64,000 nucleotides of DNA from assembly GCA_023630215.1 (NCBI GenBank), contig JALPRQ010000001.1, forward strand, positions 310,001 to 374,000. The letters are read 5' to 3'. The notes beneath the pieces are model-generated. The model was not told the origin of the DNA. It did no database searches and saw only the letters and a list, made by a program, of their open reading frames with translations. A program made the translations under genes and the position numbers. This document shows positions 1-8,283 of this stretch, in pieces; the first letter of the stretch is position 1, and each line of letters begins with the position of its first letter. This DNA comes from Rhodobacteraceae bacterium NBU2976 (GTDB lineage: Bacteria > Pseudomonadota > Alphaproteobacteria > Rhodobacterales > Rhodobacteraceae).

Positions 1-1
1 G

Positions 2-805
2 TTGCTGGAAGTGGGTTCAATTTCTGGCAAGGAACGGGCAGAGATTGAAAGATCCTTGGAAGGAAATGACCGGGATATTGGTGGGTTGCTTGATAAGGCA
101 GGGGATATGCTTTCAGGGCTGACGCACGGGGCCTCGCTGGTATTGGCACCCAAGACCGAAGCGCCGATCAAACATCTGGAATTTGTGTCGCTGTCGCCAG
201 ACCAGGCATTGGTCGTTTTGGTCACGGCGGACGGTCATGTCGAAAACCGACTATTTCGCCCACCCGTTGGGTTAACACCATCCGCGATGCGCGAGGCGGC
301 GAATTTCCTGAACGTGATCCTGCAGGGCCACACAGTGTCGGAAATTCAGACGGTGGTCGCGCGGGAAATCCAGCAACGCCGACAGGAATTGGACGAACTG
401 GCGCGTAACCTGATCGAGGACGGCACCGCGATCTGGGTAGACGACCATGACGGACGGGATCGGCTGATTGTGCGCGGGCGATCCAACCTGATCGACGAAT
501 CAGGGGTGGATATTGACCGCATCCGGCAGCTGTTTGACGACCTTGAACGCAAGCGCGATCTGGCGCATCTGCTGGACCTGACCGAAGGGGGCGAGGGGGT
601 TCGGGTCTTTATCGGCTCGGAGAATAAACTTTTCTCACTTTCGGGTTCCTCTTTGGTGGTTTCTCCCTATATGAACGCCGAAAGAAAAATCATTGGCGCG
701 GTGGGCGTAATTGGACCGACACGGCTGAATTATGGCCGCATTGTTCCAATCGTCGATTACACGGCGCAACTTGTGGGGCGGCTGGTCTCCCGTCAGCCCC
801 GGTAA
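2..805 (+). CDS. hrcA: Heat-inducible transcription repressor HrcA (5' end outside window)
   Basis: This is the C-terminal three quarters of HrcA, the repressor that binds CIRCE operators in front of groESL and dnaK-type genes. The visible 267 codons carry the HrcA sensor/dimerisation core (segments such as FVSLSPDQALVVLVT and VSPYMNAERKIIGAVGVIGPTRLNYGRIVPIVDYTA). The usual N-terminal winged helix is absent because the gene runs in from the left edge; full-length HrcA is about 340-360 residues. It is followed at once by grpE, whose ribosome-binding site overlaps the hrcA stop codon, the normal hrcA-grpE pair. Any CIRCE element would lie outside the window. Identification is firm. Confidence 0.93.
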   Translation: MLEVGSISGKERAEIERSLEGNDRDIGGLLDKAGDMLSGLTHGASLVLAPKTEAPIKHLEFVSLSPDQALVVLVTADGHVENRLFRPPVGLTPSAMREAANFLNVILQGHTVSEIQTVVAREIQQRRQELDELARNLIEDGTAIWVDDHDGRDRLIVRGRSNLIDESGVDIDRIRQLFDDLERKRDLAHLLDLTEGGEGVRVFIGSENKLFSLSGSSLVVSPYMNAERKIIGAVGVIGPTRLNYGRIVPIVDYTAQLVGRLVSRQPR

Positions 806-816
806 GGATATTGCGA

Positions 817-1392
817 ATGGCGAACGAAAAAGAAGACGAGTTTTTGGATGATATCGACGAGGCTGAGGCTGAAATGGAGGAAATGGAAGATCTCCTCGCC
901 GAGCCGGACCTTGAAGGGCTGATCGAAGAACGCGACCAATTGCAAGACCGCCTGATCCGCGCCTATGCGGAATTGGAAAATGTGCGCAAACGCGCCGAAC
1001 GCGATCGTCGCGAGGCGGAGCTTTATGGCGGCAACAAGCTGGCCCGCGATCTGCTGTCTGTTTACGACAATATGGGCCGGGCGCTTGATGCGATCGACGA
1101 TGATCTGCGCAAAAGCGCATCTGCGCTGGTGGAAGGGATCGAATTGACACAGCGCGATCTGCTGAACGTGTTCGAAAAACACCACATCCATGTGGTGAAC
1201 CCAGAGCCCGGCGAAAAATTCGACCCGAAAATTCACCAGGCCATGTTCGAAGCTCCTGTGCCGGGGACGGCCAAAGGCACGATCATTCAAGTTATGGCAA
1301 CGGGATTCATCGTTGGCGACCGTCTGCTGCGCGCCGCGCAGGTTGGTGTTTCCAGCAATCCCGAAAAGGCCGAGGAAAAGAAAGAAAACTAA
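817..1392 (+). CDS. grpE: Nucleotide exchange factor GrpE
   Basis: GrpE releases ADP from the chaperone DnaK in the cytoplasm. The 191-residue product has an acidic N-terminal stretch, a long heptad-rich helix (about residues 25-75) for dimerisation, and the C-terminal GrpE signature (HQAMFEAPVPGTAKGTIIQV, then GFIVGDRLLRAAQVGVS). I chose the ATG at 817 over an in-frame TTG six bases upstream because AAGGA at 804-808 is correctly spaced for it. That site lies on the hrcA stop codon, so the two genes are probably translated from one message. The stop codon overlaps the end of the convergent methyltransferase gene. Confidence 0.95.
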   Translation: MANEKEDEFLDDIDEAEAEMEEMEDLLAEPDLEGLIEERDQLQDRLIRAYAELENVRKRAERDRREAELYGGNKLARDLLSVYDNMGRALDAIDDDLRKSASALVEGIELTQRDLLNVFEKHHIHVVNPEPGEKFDPKIHQAMFEAPVPGTAKGTIIQVMATGFIVGDRLLRAAQVGVSSNPEKAEEKKEN

Positions 1393-2207
1393 TCCTTGGG
1401 ATTGATTTCTTTGGTGCCTAAAAAATCCGCCAACCGCGCCGTCGCCGACCCCGGGCGCAGCGGTTTTTGTTGGCTGTCATGCGGAGCCCAACCCGTCAGG
1501 AAAATCAGTTCGAACGTCGCTTCGATCCGGCCATCGACACTGAAATTCTGGGTGTAAATCTCGCAGGTCCGTAACAGCGTCGCGCGGCGTAGCGGCGTGC
1601 GGCGGCGCGAGAGCATCACGTTGGTTTCCCCCATGGCCCGCAAGTCATGCATCAGATGCAGGGGTGTTTCATAAGACACCTTGAATTCTACCGAATCTGC
1701 AACCGGTAGCGCCAAACCGGCCCGCTGAATCAGCGACCCCAAATCCCGAATTTCCCCCATCGGCGCAACGCGCGGGGACAATCCACCTTCGATTTCCGTT
1801 TCTGCCTCGGTAAAGGCGGTGCGCAATTCGTGCAAGGTTTGCCCACCAAACAGAACCGCCAAGGCCATACCGTCAGGGCGAAGCGCACGGCGCATTTGCA
1901 CCAGCTGTCCCACCGGATCATTCGCCCAGTGTAGCCCAAGCGCATGAATTGTTAGATCATTCGATTCCGGTTCCAACGCCAGAACCTCATCATCTGGAAG
2001 GGTCTTTGCGGGGAGGTCGATCAGTTCTGCCCAGAGGTCCGCCTTGGGCCCGATAATTGTACAATCCTGAAACGGTTTATTAACCTCGCCAAGCCTATCC
2101 TTTACCAGCGCTGCAGCCTCGCGATGGAGGAAGCTCCCCCTCTCTGTCGCTTTGGCCCGGCGTAAAGTTAACAAATCCCGATCAAACAGGAGTGGTGGTG
2201 TCGGCAT
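1389..2207 (-). CDS. SAM-dependent methyltransferase-fold protein, NDUFAF5/BioC-like
   Basis: The 272-residue protein belongs to the methyltransferase-11-like family that includes mitochondrial NDUFAF5, which modifies a complex I subunit; BioC is a more distant relative. Supporting segments are the N-terminal FDRDLLTLRRAKATERGSF, LGLHWANDPVGQLVQMRRAL and the following RPDGMALAVLFGGQTLHELR. The first glycine motif of the SAM site is poorly conserved (TIIGPKADLWAEL instead of a clear GxGxG), as in this subfamily. It is transcribed away from comF, whose first codons overlap its own, a neighbour arrangement common in Rhodobacterales. A role in complex I assembly is inference from homology. Confidence 0.75.
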   Translation of the reverse strand: MPTPPLLFDRDLLTLRRAKATERGSFLHREAAALVKDRLGEVNKPFQDCTIIGPKADLWAELIDLPAKTLPDDEVLALEPESNDLTIHALGLHWANDPVGQLVQMRRALRPDGMALAVLFGGQTLHELRTAFTEAETEIEGGLSPRVAPMGEIRDLGSLIQRAGLALPVADSVEFKVSYETPLHLMHDLRAMGETNVMLSRRRTPLRRATLLRTCEIYTQNFSVDGRIEATFELIFLTGWAPHDSQQKPLRPGSATARLADFLGTKEINPKD

Positions 2208-2974
2208 TTTCCCTCATTTCTCTTGCCGAACAAATAGACCGCCTGTCTCTAAAGGGAAAGGGTGGCTTTCGCCATATTCTGGATATTGTCTACCCACCAC
2301 AATGTGTTGCCTGCAACGAAGCAACCACCGAAGGCGCATTGCTATGCGCGCGATGCTGGCGGGAGGCAAGCTTCATTTCAGGCGCGATCTGCGACAAATG
2401 TGGAACGCCTTTGCCTGGCGATGATCCCGAACCGAACCTCCTCTGCGATGGATGTCTGCACAACCCGCCCGCCTGGGATCAGGGCCGCGCGCTTCTTCGG
2501 TATGAGGGGGCGGGACGAAAAATGATATTATCACTGAAACATGCTGATCGACCCGATTTGGCGCAACCGCTGGCGACATGGTTAGGGCGGATCGCGTCTA
2601 ACTTTGTGGACAAGGTGGATATGGTAGCGCCGGTTCCGCTGCATTGGCGCCGCTTTTATCACCGCAGATACAACCAATCTGCGGAAATTGCGCGCCATTT
2701 GGCCAAAGGCACGCGACTGACATATGTGCCGGACCTTTTGATCCGAACGCGCAAAACTATCCCTCAGGAAGGCATGACCCGCGAAGAACGATACCTTAAT
2801 CAAGCTGGGGCATTTGCGATGAGCGACCATGACGTCCGGGGAAAAAGCATTTTATTGATCGATGATGTCATGACTTCTGGTGCAACACTTTCAGCTTGCG
2901 CCGAGGTGTTGCGCGCCTCTGGTGCTGATCACATTAATGTGCTGGTATTGGCGCGCGTTGCACGTCCTGAATAA
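2198..2974 (+). CDS. comF: ComF family phosphoribosyltransferase-like protein
   Basis: ComF proteins are linked to DNA uptake and processing of transforming DNA. The sequence has an N-terminal zinc ribbon with paired cysteines (CVAC, CARC, CDKC, CDGC) and a C-terminal type I phosphoribosyltransferase fold ending in the PRPP-binding loop LLIDDVMTSGATL. Three tandem GTG codons (2192, 2195, 2198) are possible starts; I chose the third because AGGAG at 2188-2192 lies five bases before it. The gene diverges from the methyltransferase gene with overlapping 5' ends and is followed 36 nt later by grxC. Confidence 0.9.
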   Translation: MSAFSLISLAEQIDRLSLKGKGGFRHILDIVYPPQCVACNEATTEGALLCARCWREASFISGAICDKCGTPLPGDDPEPNLLCDGCLHNPPAWDQGRALLRYEGAGRKMILSLKHADRPDLAQPLATWLGRIASNFVDKVDMVAPVPLHWRRFYHRRYNQSAEIARHLAKGTRLTYVPDLLIRTRKTIPQEGMTREERYLNQAGAFAMSDHDVRGKSILLIDDVMTSGATLSACAEVLRASGADHINVLVLARVARPE

Positions 2975-3010
2975 TCCCCATATATTGGTTGGGATTTGTA
3001 GGAGTAACCC

Positions 3011-3265
3011 ATGAAGTCGGTCGAAATATACACAACGCCTATTTGTGGATATTGCCATGCGGCAAAACGGCTACTGTCCCATAAAGGCATCGAATTTACG
3101 GAAATTGATGTTATGCGAGAACCCGCAAAACGCGCTGAAATGACCCAGCGTTCCAATGGGGGCATGACGGTGCCACAAATATTCATTGGCGGGGTGCCGG
3201 TCGGCGGCTGCGATGATCTTTATGCGCTGGAACGGGCCGGGAAACTGGACCCGATGTTGACGTGA
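3011..3265 (+). CDS. grxC: Glutaredoxin 3
   Basis: Small cytoplasmic thiol-disulfide oxidoreductase that uses glutathione. The 84-residue sequence has the dithiol active site CGYC at residues 12-15, the TVPQIFI segment with the cis-proline near residue 54, and the GGCDDLYALE glutathione-binding end, all typical of GrxC. A ribosome-binding site (GTAGGAG) lies just ahead of the ATG. Its stop codon overlaps the GTG start of the next gene by 4 nt, so the glutaredoxin and the Nit1-type amidase are probably co-translated; both act in glutathione metabolism. Confidence 0.95.
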   Translation: MKSVEIYTTPICGYCHAAKRLLSHKGIEFTEIDVMREPAKRAEMTQRSNGGMTVPQIFIGGVPVGGCDDLYALERAGKLDPMLT

Positions 3266-4083
3266 CACGTGCCGCACTGGTGCAGTTGACGGCTGGTGAG
3301 CAACCCGACGACAATTGCGCCAAGACGGAAAAATTTATCCGAGAGGCAGCGGCAGGTGGTGCCGAGTTCATTCTGACCCCGGAAAATACAAACATGATCA
3401 CCTTTGATCGGGCTCTTCAGGCCGAACGCTTGCACTCAGAAGCTGACGACCCAACACTGGCACGATTGCAGGCCGTTGCGGCAGAGCTGGGGGTCTGGCT
3501 ATTGATTGGATCGCTGGCAGTAAAGACCCACGATAAACTGGCGAACCGCTCTTTTTTGATCGGGCCGGATGGTTTGGTGGTTGCGAAATACGACAAGATC
3601 CACATGTTCGACGTGGAGCTGGGCAATGGCGAAAGCTACCGCGAGTCGGCGATCATTCAGGCGGGCAATCAGGCGGTGCTGGCACAAACAGATATTGGCG
3701 CGGTGGGCTTGTCAGTCTGTTATGACCTGCGGTTTGCGGGCCTTTACCGTCAGTTGGCGCAGGCCGGGGCACAGATCCTGACGGTTCCGGCGGCTTTTAC
3801 GGTGCCGACCGGGCAAGCGCATTGGGAAGTTTTGCTGCGGGCACGGGCGATAGAAACCGGTAGTTACCTTCTGGCCCCTGCGCAGACAGGCACGCACCCA
3901 AACGGGCGCAAAACCTATGGACACTCGTTGGCGGTCGACCCGTGGGGCAAGGTTTTGGCCGACGGGGCCACCACAGAAGGCGTGACTTTTGTCGATCTTG
4001 ACCTTAACCAAGCGGCAGAGGCACGGCGGCGCATTCCGTCGTTGCAACATGACAAGGATTTCGAGCCACCCAATGTCGGATAA
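3262..4083 (+). CDS. Carbon-nitrogen hydrolase, probable deaminated-glutathione amidase (Nit1 type)
   Basis: Nitrilase-superfamily amidase. The catalytic triad is visible as Glu41 (LTPENTNM), Lys112 (KYDKIHMFD) and Cys153 (SVCYDLRF). KYDKIHMFDVELGNGESYRES and HWEVLLRARAIETGSYL match the Nit1 branch, which hydrolyses deaminated glutathione, a damaged side product of transaminases. The length, 273 residues, is normal. The start is GTG, overlapping the grxC stop; placement behind a glutaredoxin fits a glutathione-repair role. An omega-amidase activity cannot be excluded from sequence alone. Confidence 0.85.
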   Translation: MTRAALVQLTAGEQPDDNCAKTEKFIREAAAGGAEFILTPENTNMITFDRALQAERLHSEADDPTLARLQAVAAELGVWLLIGSLAVKTHDKLANRSFLIGPDGLVVAKYDKIHMFDVELGNGESYRESAIIQAGNQAVLAQTDIGAVGLSVCYDLRFAGLYRQLAQAGAQILTVPAAFTVPTGQAHWEVLLRARAIETGSYLLAPAQTGTHPNGRKTYGHSLAVDPWGKVLADGATTEGVTFVDLDLNQAAEARRRIPSLQHDKDFEPPNVG

Positions 4084-4519
4084 ACTGTCCAGCGACCCGC
4101 TAGCCATCGCCCTGTTTGGGGAAATCACCGCTGTGGATCAGATGGCCCGCACCAAATTCAGCCGCGCCTTGCCAGAGGGGATGGAGCTGTCGCATTTCTC
4201 GGTGTTGAACCATTTCGCCGGGGTTGGTGGGGAAAAGACCCCCGCGCAACTGGCGCGGATTTTCCATGTGACCAAGGGGGCGATGACCAACACTTTGTCG
4301 AAGCTGGAAGCCGCCGGATATATCAATATTCGCCCAGACTGGGACGATGGGCGGCGCAAGTTTGTGTCGATCAGCAACGCGGGCAAGAAAGCCCGGGACG
4401 AGGCCGTTCGCGCCATTGCCCCGGTCTTTGACGATGTGGTGGAGAGTTTGGGCGCGGAGAAAATCCGCGCCGTGCTGCCGATATTGCGGGAATTGCGGGT
4501 ATTTTTGGGGCAGGCTTGA
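4073..4519 (+). CDS. MarR family transcriptional regulator
   Basis: A winged-helix regulator of 148 residues. The HTH is seen in TPAQLARIFHVTKGAMTNTLSKLEAAGYI, followed by the wing DWDDGRRKFVSISNAGKKA, the classic MarR arrangement. I start it at ATG 4073, inside the end of the amidase gene (11-nt overlap), because the upstream extension of the open frame shows no family similarity. The overlap suggests one transcript with the amidase and glutaredoxin genes. Its ligand and targets cannot be read from the sequence. Confidence 0.85.
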   Translation: MSDKLSSDPLAIALFGEITAVDQMARTKFSRALPEGMELSHFSVLNHFAGVGGEKTPAQLARIFHVTKGAMTNTLSKLEAAGYINIRPDWDDGRRKFVSISNAGKKARDEAVRAIAPVFDDVVESLGAEKIRAVLPILRELRVFLGQA

Positions 4520-4583
4520 TACCGCCATCGCCCCTATTGCCCGGACTGAACGCATTCACCCTGTATTAGGGCAGGCGCTTGCC

Positions 4584-5456
4584 CTACCGTTCCCGTTGCA
4601 TAATGTAGAAGGACGCGGCAATGATCATCGCGGCCCCGATCCACAGATTGCCCGTCGGCAAGTAGCCAAACACCATGAACCCGGCCAATACATTCAGCGG
4701 CAGCTTCAGATGATCGAACGGCTGGACATAAGACGCATCTGCAACCTCGTAAGCCCGCGCCAGCAGGAATTGCGCCAGTGCCGTCAATAGCCCGGCCACC
4801 AAAATCAATGCCATCGCGTCATAACCGGGCACGTCAAACCCGCCGCCAATCCCCGCAAAAATCGCATTGACCGGCAGTAGCAGGGCCAGCAGATAAACCG
4901 TGACTTTTTCCGCCGGCTCATGGCGGGTCAGGCGTTTCATCAGAACAGACGATCCCGCCCACAGCATCGCGGCGATCACGGGCAACCATGTGTAGACGGA
5001 AAAATCCTCGGCCCACGGCTCCAGAATAACCAACCCACCGGCAAATCCGACAGCTGTCGCCAGCCAGCGTTGCGGCTCGACCTTCTCGCCAAGGAACAAA
5101 ACCGCCCCAAGCGTAACGAAAAACGGCGAGGTCATCACCAGCGCGATCGCCTGCCAGATCGGCACATGCGCCAACCCCGCAACCCAAAACTGGATACCCA
5201 GCACGGACATGACAATCCGCGTCAAATGCCACCCCAGATGTTCGGTTTTCAGCTGACGAAACCCGTATCGCACCACCACCGGCAAGCTGAACATCATCGC
5301 CACAAAATATTGCCAAAACGCTGCCGAGGGCGAGGCCATGCCCATCCCCATCGTCACCATCTGCACCGAAATATTGACCACCGCAAACGCAATGCCGGCC
5401 AGCACCATGTACATGGCCCCGCGCACTGCTGGTGATCGTGTTATAATCTGATCCAT
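4584..5456 (-). CDS. ribN: EamA/DMT-family transporter, probable riboflavin importer RibN
   Basis: A 290-residue inner-membrane protein with about ten hydrophobic helices in two EamA repeats, the drug/metabolite transporter fold. The gene is preceded on the same strand by a clear FMN riboswitch (5521-5648), which points to riboflavin or an FMN precursor as cargo; RibN proteins of alphaproteobacteria are EamA transporters found behind such riboswitches. I start it at ATG 5456, not the upstream in-frame ATG, because an AAGGAGG ribosome-binding site sits five bases ahead. The assignment joins family membership (seen) with riboswitch context (seen); substrate is inference. Confidence 0.82.
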   Translation of the reverse strand: MDQIITRSPAVRGAMYMVLAGIAFAVVNISVQMVTMGMGMASPSAAFWQYFVAMMFSLPVVVRYGFRQLKTEHLGWHLTRIVMSVLGIQFWVAGLAHVPIWQAIALVMTSPFFVTLGAVLFLGEKVEPQRWLATAVGFAGGLVILEPWAEDFSVYTWLPVIAAMLWAGSSVLMKRLTRHEPAEKVTVYLLALLLPVNAIFAGIGGGFDVPGYDAMALILVAGLLTALAQFLLARAYEVADASYVQPFDHLKLPLNVLAGFMVFGYLPTGNLWIGAAMIIAASFYIMQRER

Positions 5457-5457
5457 C

Positions 5458-5473
5458 TGTCCCTCCTTGGACA
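5458..5473 (-). promoter_or_regulatory. Small hairpin presenting the ribN ribosome-binding site
   Basis: On the minus strand TGTCC, a six-base AAGGAG and GGACA form a 5-bp hairpin with the Shine-Dalgarno core in the loop, directly upstream of the ribN ATG. A further CTGTCC at 5499-5504, just after the riboswitch, could pair with the GGACAG that follows the ribosome-binding site and so compete with this hairpin. This suggests translational control by the FMN aptamer. The pairing is seen; the regulatory role is inferred. Confidence 0.4.
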
Positions 5474-5520
5474 TACTGAATCAGGGCTACAGGTTAACGG
5501 ACAGCTTGCGCCGCCGTTTC

Positions 5521-5648
5521 CCGCTCTCTTCCATCCGGACTTTAACCGTCGGTTCCGGAGTTACACCGGATCTGCTGACCTTTGCGTTACAAAGCGCTCG
5601 CGGACTATCACCGCCGGTGGGGAATTTCGCCCCGCCCTGAGAGTTGCC
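5521..5648 (-). ncRNA. FMN riboswitch (RFN element)
   Basis: Read on the minus strand, this has the conserved blocks of the FMN aptamer in order: a CTCTC closing strand, GGGGCGAAATTCCCC, ACCGGCGGTGATAGTCCGCG (5610-5618 holds ACCGGCGGT), CAGATCCGGTGTAACTCCGG, AACCGACGGTTAAAGTCCGG and the 3' GGAAGAGAG closing strand. These match the well-known RFN consensus closely, including the six-arm layout. It lies between ubiG and the EamA transporter gene and is oriented to control the transporter, normally switching it off when FMN is plentiful. Confidence 0.95.
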
Positions 5649-5702
5649 CCGCACAATTGCGAGGTTCGGGATATTTAGGGGGTCACGCTGGCGGGTGCAA
5701 GG

Positions 5703-6452
5703 TCACGGTTTAACGCTGGCCGTCACATAATTCACCGACAGGTCGCGATCCGAAATGGACCAGCTCCATTTCACCGGATTAAACACGAACCCTTTGCGGT
5801 CGACGGGTTTTAGACCGGCCTGTTCTATCAGCGCAAACAATTCATCGGGCGTGATGAATTTATCCCACTCATGCGTGCCGCGCGGCAGCCAGCGCATCAC
5901 AACCTCGGCCCCGAAAATCGCCATGATGTAGCTTTTGGGGTTGCGGTTGATCGTTGACATCACCATCAAACCGCCGGGTTTCAGCAATTGCTGGCAGGCA
6001 GTCAGATAGGCCAAAGGATCGGCGACATGTTCGACCACTTCCATGTTCAGGATAACGTCGAATTGCTCGCCTGCTTCGGCCAAGGCCTCGGCAGTGGTGT
6101 GGCGATAGTCGATTTCCAACCCCGATTGCTCTGCATGGATCTGTGCCACGGGAATGTTGCGTTCCGCTGCGTCAGCGCCAACGACCGCTGCGCCCAACCG
6201 GGCCATCGGTTCGGATAGCAGACCACCACCGCAACCTATATCCAGAATGCGCAACCCTTCGAATGGGCGCAGGGATGTCGCATCGCGGTTAAACTCGGTA
6301 TTGATCTGATCAACGATATAACCCAACCGCACCGGATTCATCAGGTGCAGCGGTTTGAATTTGCCAGTCGGGTCCCACCATTCGGCGGCCATCGCCTCGA
6401 ACTTTGCAATCTCGGTATCATCGACAGTTGATTTGGTTTGCGTTGCGCTCAT
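5703..6452 (-). CDS. ubiG: Ubiquinone biosynthesis O-methyltransferase UbiG
   Basis: SAM-dependent enzyme that performs both O-methylations of ubiquinone synthesis. The 249-residue product shows the UbiG N-terminus ([20 protein letters not shown], residues 18-37), the SAM loop ILDIGCGGG (69-77), and the family segments [11 protein letters not shown] and [21 protein letters not shown] start it at ATG 6452; the open frame runs 113 codons further upstream but that part is low-complexity and overlaps the divergent iminopeptidase gene. The pip gene starts 62 nt away on the other strand. Confidence 0.95.
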   Translation of the reverse strand: MSATQTKSTVDDTEIAKFEAMAAEWWDPTGKFKPLHLMNPVRLGYIVDQINTEFNRDATSLRPFEGLRILDIGCGGGLLSEPMARLGAAVVGADAAERNIPVAQIHAEQSGLEIDYRHTTAEALAEAGEQFDVILNMEVVEHVADPLAYLTACQQLLKPGGLMVMSTINRNPKSYIMAIFGAEVVMRWLPRGTHEWDKFITPDELFALIEQAGLKPVDRKGFVFNPVKWSWSISDRDLSVNYVTASVKP

Positions 6453-6514
6453 TTGCTGTTCCTGCCATTCTTGGACGCAGAATCCTACGGCTCGAAGGCG
6501 ACTATAGATCAAAT

Positions 6515-7480
6515 ATGCTGGAACAAGCGAGTGACAAAGGGGCGCAACTTCATCGGCTTGTCGAGCCGTTCGACAAGCGCGAGATTGCGGTGTCCGGTGG
6601 CCACACGATCTATCTGGAACAGTCCGGCAAGAAAGATGGCGAACCGGTGGTGGTGCTGCATGGTGGGCCGGGCGGCGGCTGCCATCCGGGGATGAGGCGG
6701 TTTTTCGACCCCGACCGCTATCGCGTGGTGCTGTTTGATCAGCGGGGATGTGGAAAGTCGAAGCCCCATGCCAGCGTGGAAAACAACACAACTTGGGATT
6801 TGATCGAGGATATCGAAATCATCCGGCAGGCGCTGGGCATTGAAAACTGGGTGGTTTTCGGGGGTTCTTGGGGTGCGACGCTGTCGCTTCTTTACGCGCA
6901 AGCACATCCCGAGCGCGCGCGTGCGCTGGTTCTGCGCGGGGTGTTCACCATGACACAAGCCGAGCTGGACTGGTTCTATGCCGGGGGTGTTGCGCGCTAT
7001 TTTCCCGAGGCGTGGGAACGGTTTATCGGAATTATTCCGAAAAGCGAGCGAGGTGATCTGATCGCCGCCTATCATCGACGGCTCTTTGGCGAGGATGACA
7101 GCGAGCTAATTCGACACGCCCGCGCGTGGGCACGGTGGGAAAACGCTTTGGCAACGATGGAAACGGATGGGGTGGGCCACGAGCCGTCGGCATATTATGC
7201 AAGGGCGTTTGCGCGGATCGAAAACCACTATTTCACTCATAAGGGCTGGCTGCGCGAGGATGGGCAAATCATGGCAGATATGGCACGGATCGCGCACATA
7301 CCCGGTTACATTGTGCAAGGGCGCTATGACATGGTGTGCCCTCCGCACACAGCGTTCAAACTGCACAAAGCTTGGCCCGGTTCGGTCCTGCGATTGGTCA
7401 AAGGAGGACATGCCATGTCCGAACCTGCTATTGCCGCGGAGCTCTTGGATTTCATGGATAACCTTCCCAAAAATCACTAG
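6515..7480 (+). CDS. pip: Proline iminopeptidase
   Basis: Cytoplasmic alpha/beta-hydrolase that removes N-terminal proline from peptides (family S33). The 321-residue sequence has the oxyanion-hole motif [11 protein letters not shown] (49-59), the nucleophile elbow GGSWG with Ser118, the aspartate in the GRYDMVCPP segment and the C-terminal histidine in GGHAMSEP. Start at ATG 6515, since the 37 in-frame codons before it overlap the divergent ubiG start region and show no family similarity. No strong ribosome-binding site is visible. It stands alone between ubiG and the VOC gene. Confidence 0.93.
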   Translation: MLEQASDKGAQLHRLVEPFDKREIAVSGGHTIYLEQSGKKDGEPVVVLHGGPGGGCHPGMRRFFDPDRYRVVLFDQRGCGKSKPHASVENNTTWDLIEDIEIIRQALGIENWVVFGGSWGATLSLLYAQAHPERARALVLRGVFTMTQAELDWFYAGGVARYFPEAWERFIGIIPKSERGDLIAAYHRRLFGEDDSELIRHARAWARWENALATMETDGVGHEPSAYYARAFARIENHYFTHKGWLREDGQIMADMARIAHIPGYIVQGRYDMVCPPHTAFKLHKAWPGSVLRLVKGGHAMSEPAIAAELLDFMDNLPKNH

Positions 7481-7594
7481 GAAAAGGTCAGCGCGCCTTT
7501 CCACACAGCGGTATTCTTCATCATCAAATCTGGTTCCCTTACCCCGTCTTTGTGTTAGCTTTTGGGTCTGATTTTATTAGGAAAGTGGGACATT

Positions 7595-7954
7595 ATGGAA
7601 AAGGTCACTGGGGTAGGCGGGATATTTTTTCGCGCCAAAGACCCAACAAACTTGGCGAAATGGTATCGGGAAAATCTTGGGATTGATGAGGTTCCTCAGG
7701 AATATAACGCGCCCGTCTGGGAAACGAGCGCGGGAGCTTGTGTTTTCGCACCGTTCTCCGAGGATACGCAGTATTTTGGTGACGGAAAGGTCTTCATGGT
7801 GAATTTCCGCGTTACCGACATGGACAGAATGATCGCACAGCTGGAAGCCAATGGTAACACCGTGGAGCGTGCGCCCGAGGCGTATCCAAACGGGATATTT
7901 GCTTGGGTTCATGATCCAGAAGGCAACAAGATCGAGTTGTGGGAGCCAAAGTGA
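7595..7954 (+). CDS. VOC (glyoxalase/bleomycin resistance) family protein
   Basis: A 119-residue single-domain protein of the vicinal-oxygen-chelate superfamily. The start VGGIFFRAKDPTNLAKWYRENLGI and the end FAWVHDPEGNKIELWEP are typical; the final Glu of KIELWEP is the usual metal ligand. Members include glyoxalase I, dioxygenases and resistance proteins, and the sequence does not show which reaction applies here. ATG 7595 is chosen because the family match begins at its first residues. It is isolated, with a 329-nt non-coding stretch behind it. Confidence 0.82.
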   Translation: MEKVTGVGGIFFRAKDPTNLAKWYRENLGIDEVPQEYNAPVWETSAGACVFAPFSEDTQYFGDGKVFMVNFRVTDMDRMIAQLEANGNTVERAPEAYPNGIFAWVHDPEGNKIELWEPK

Positions 7955-8091
7955 TCTGAACGTATGGACGTTGGTGCCGGAATATGTGGTCGCGCCTGCC
8001 GTTGGAGTAAATTCGACCAAACGCGACCACAACCCGATCGGCAACCCCACGAAACCGAACGGGAAAGCCAAATTTTCGACAATCAAAGTCA

Positions 8092-8123
8092 ACCGGAGGC
8101 CACGTGGACAATCGGCCTCCGGT
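8092..8123. terminator. Perfect 10-bp stem-loop, possible terminator of the VOC gene
   Basis: ACCGGAGGCC (8092-8101) and GGCCTCCGGT (8114-8123) are exact inverted repeats around a 12-base loop. No run of T follows, so an intrinsic terminator is uncertain; it could instead be a 3'-end stabilising hairpin. It lies 137 nt after the VOC stop codon. Confidence 0.4.
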
Positions 8124-8195
8124 GATCTCGCTCACTGGTTACAGACACCCAAAAAGGTTAACGCGAACAAGAATCCTTTAACGATCGGTCAAAGT

Positions 8196-8213
8196 CTGTG
8201 ATAAAAATCACAG
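8196..8213 (+). promoter_or_regulatory. CRP-type operator, perfect TGTGA-N6-TCACA
   Basis: CTGTGATAAAAATCACAG is an exact palindrome matching the CRP/Vfr consensus TGTGA-N6-TCACA. It sits about 70 bp upstream of the GTG start of the CRP-like gene, whose recognition helix keeps the CRP-type residues R-E-x-x-x-R. Autoregulation is therefore likely. Whether the site activates or represses cannot be told without the transcription start. Confidence 0.75.
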
Positions 8214-8283
8214 CGCAAATGGTTGCATTTTGCGAATTAGGAAAGGAATTGACGTACGGTAAACCAGCGTTTGGGGGTAGAGC

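Larger units (their letters stand above)
7955..8283. other. Intergenic region between the VOC and CRP genes
   Basis: No convincing gene is present; the open frames here lack family similarity and ribosome-binding sites. It holds a perfect stem-loop (8092-8123) and a perfect CRP-type operator (8196-8213), both annotated separately. Confidence 0.6.

Noticed and set aside
6453-6791. 113-codon upstream extension of the ubiG frame
   Set aside because: It overlaps the divergent pip gene, is low-complexity arginine-rich sequence, and UbiG similarity starts at ATG 6452.
7812-8201. Open frames on both strands in the VOC-CRP gap
   Set aside because: They overlap the VOC gene and the stem-loop, and show no domain similarity.
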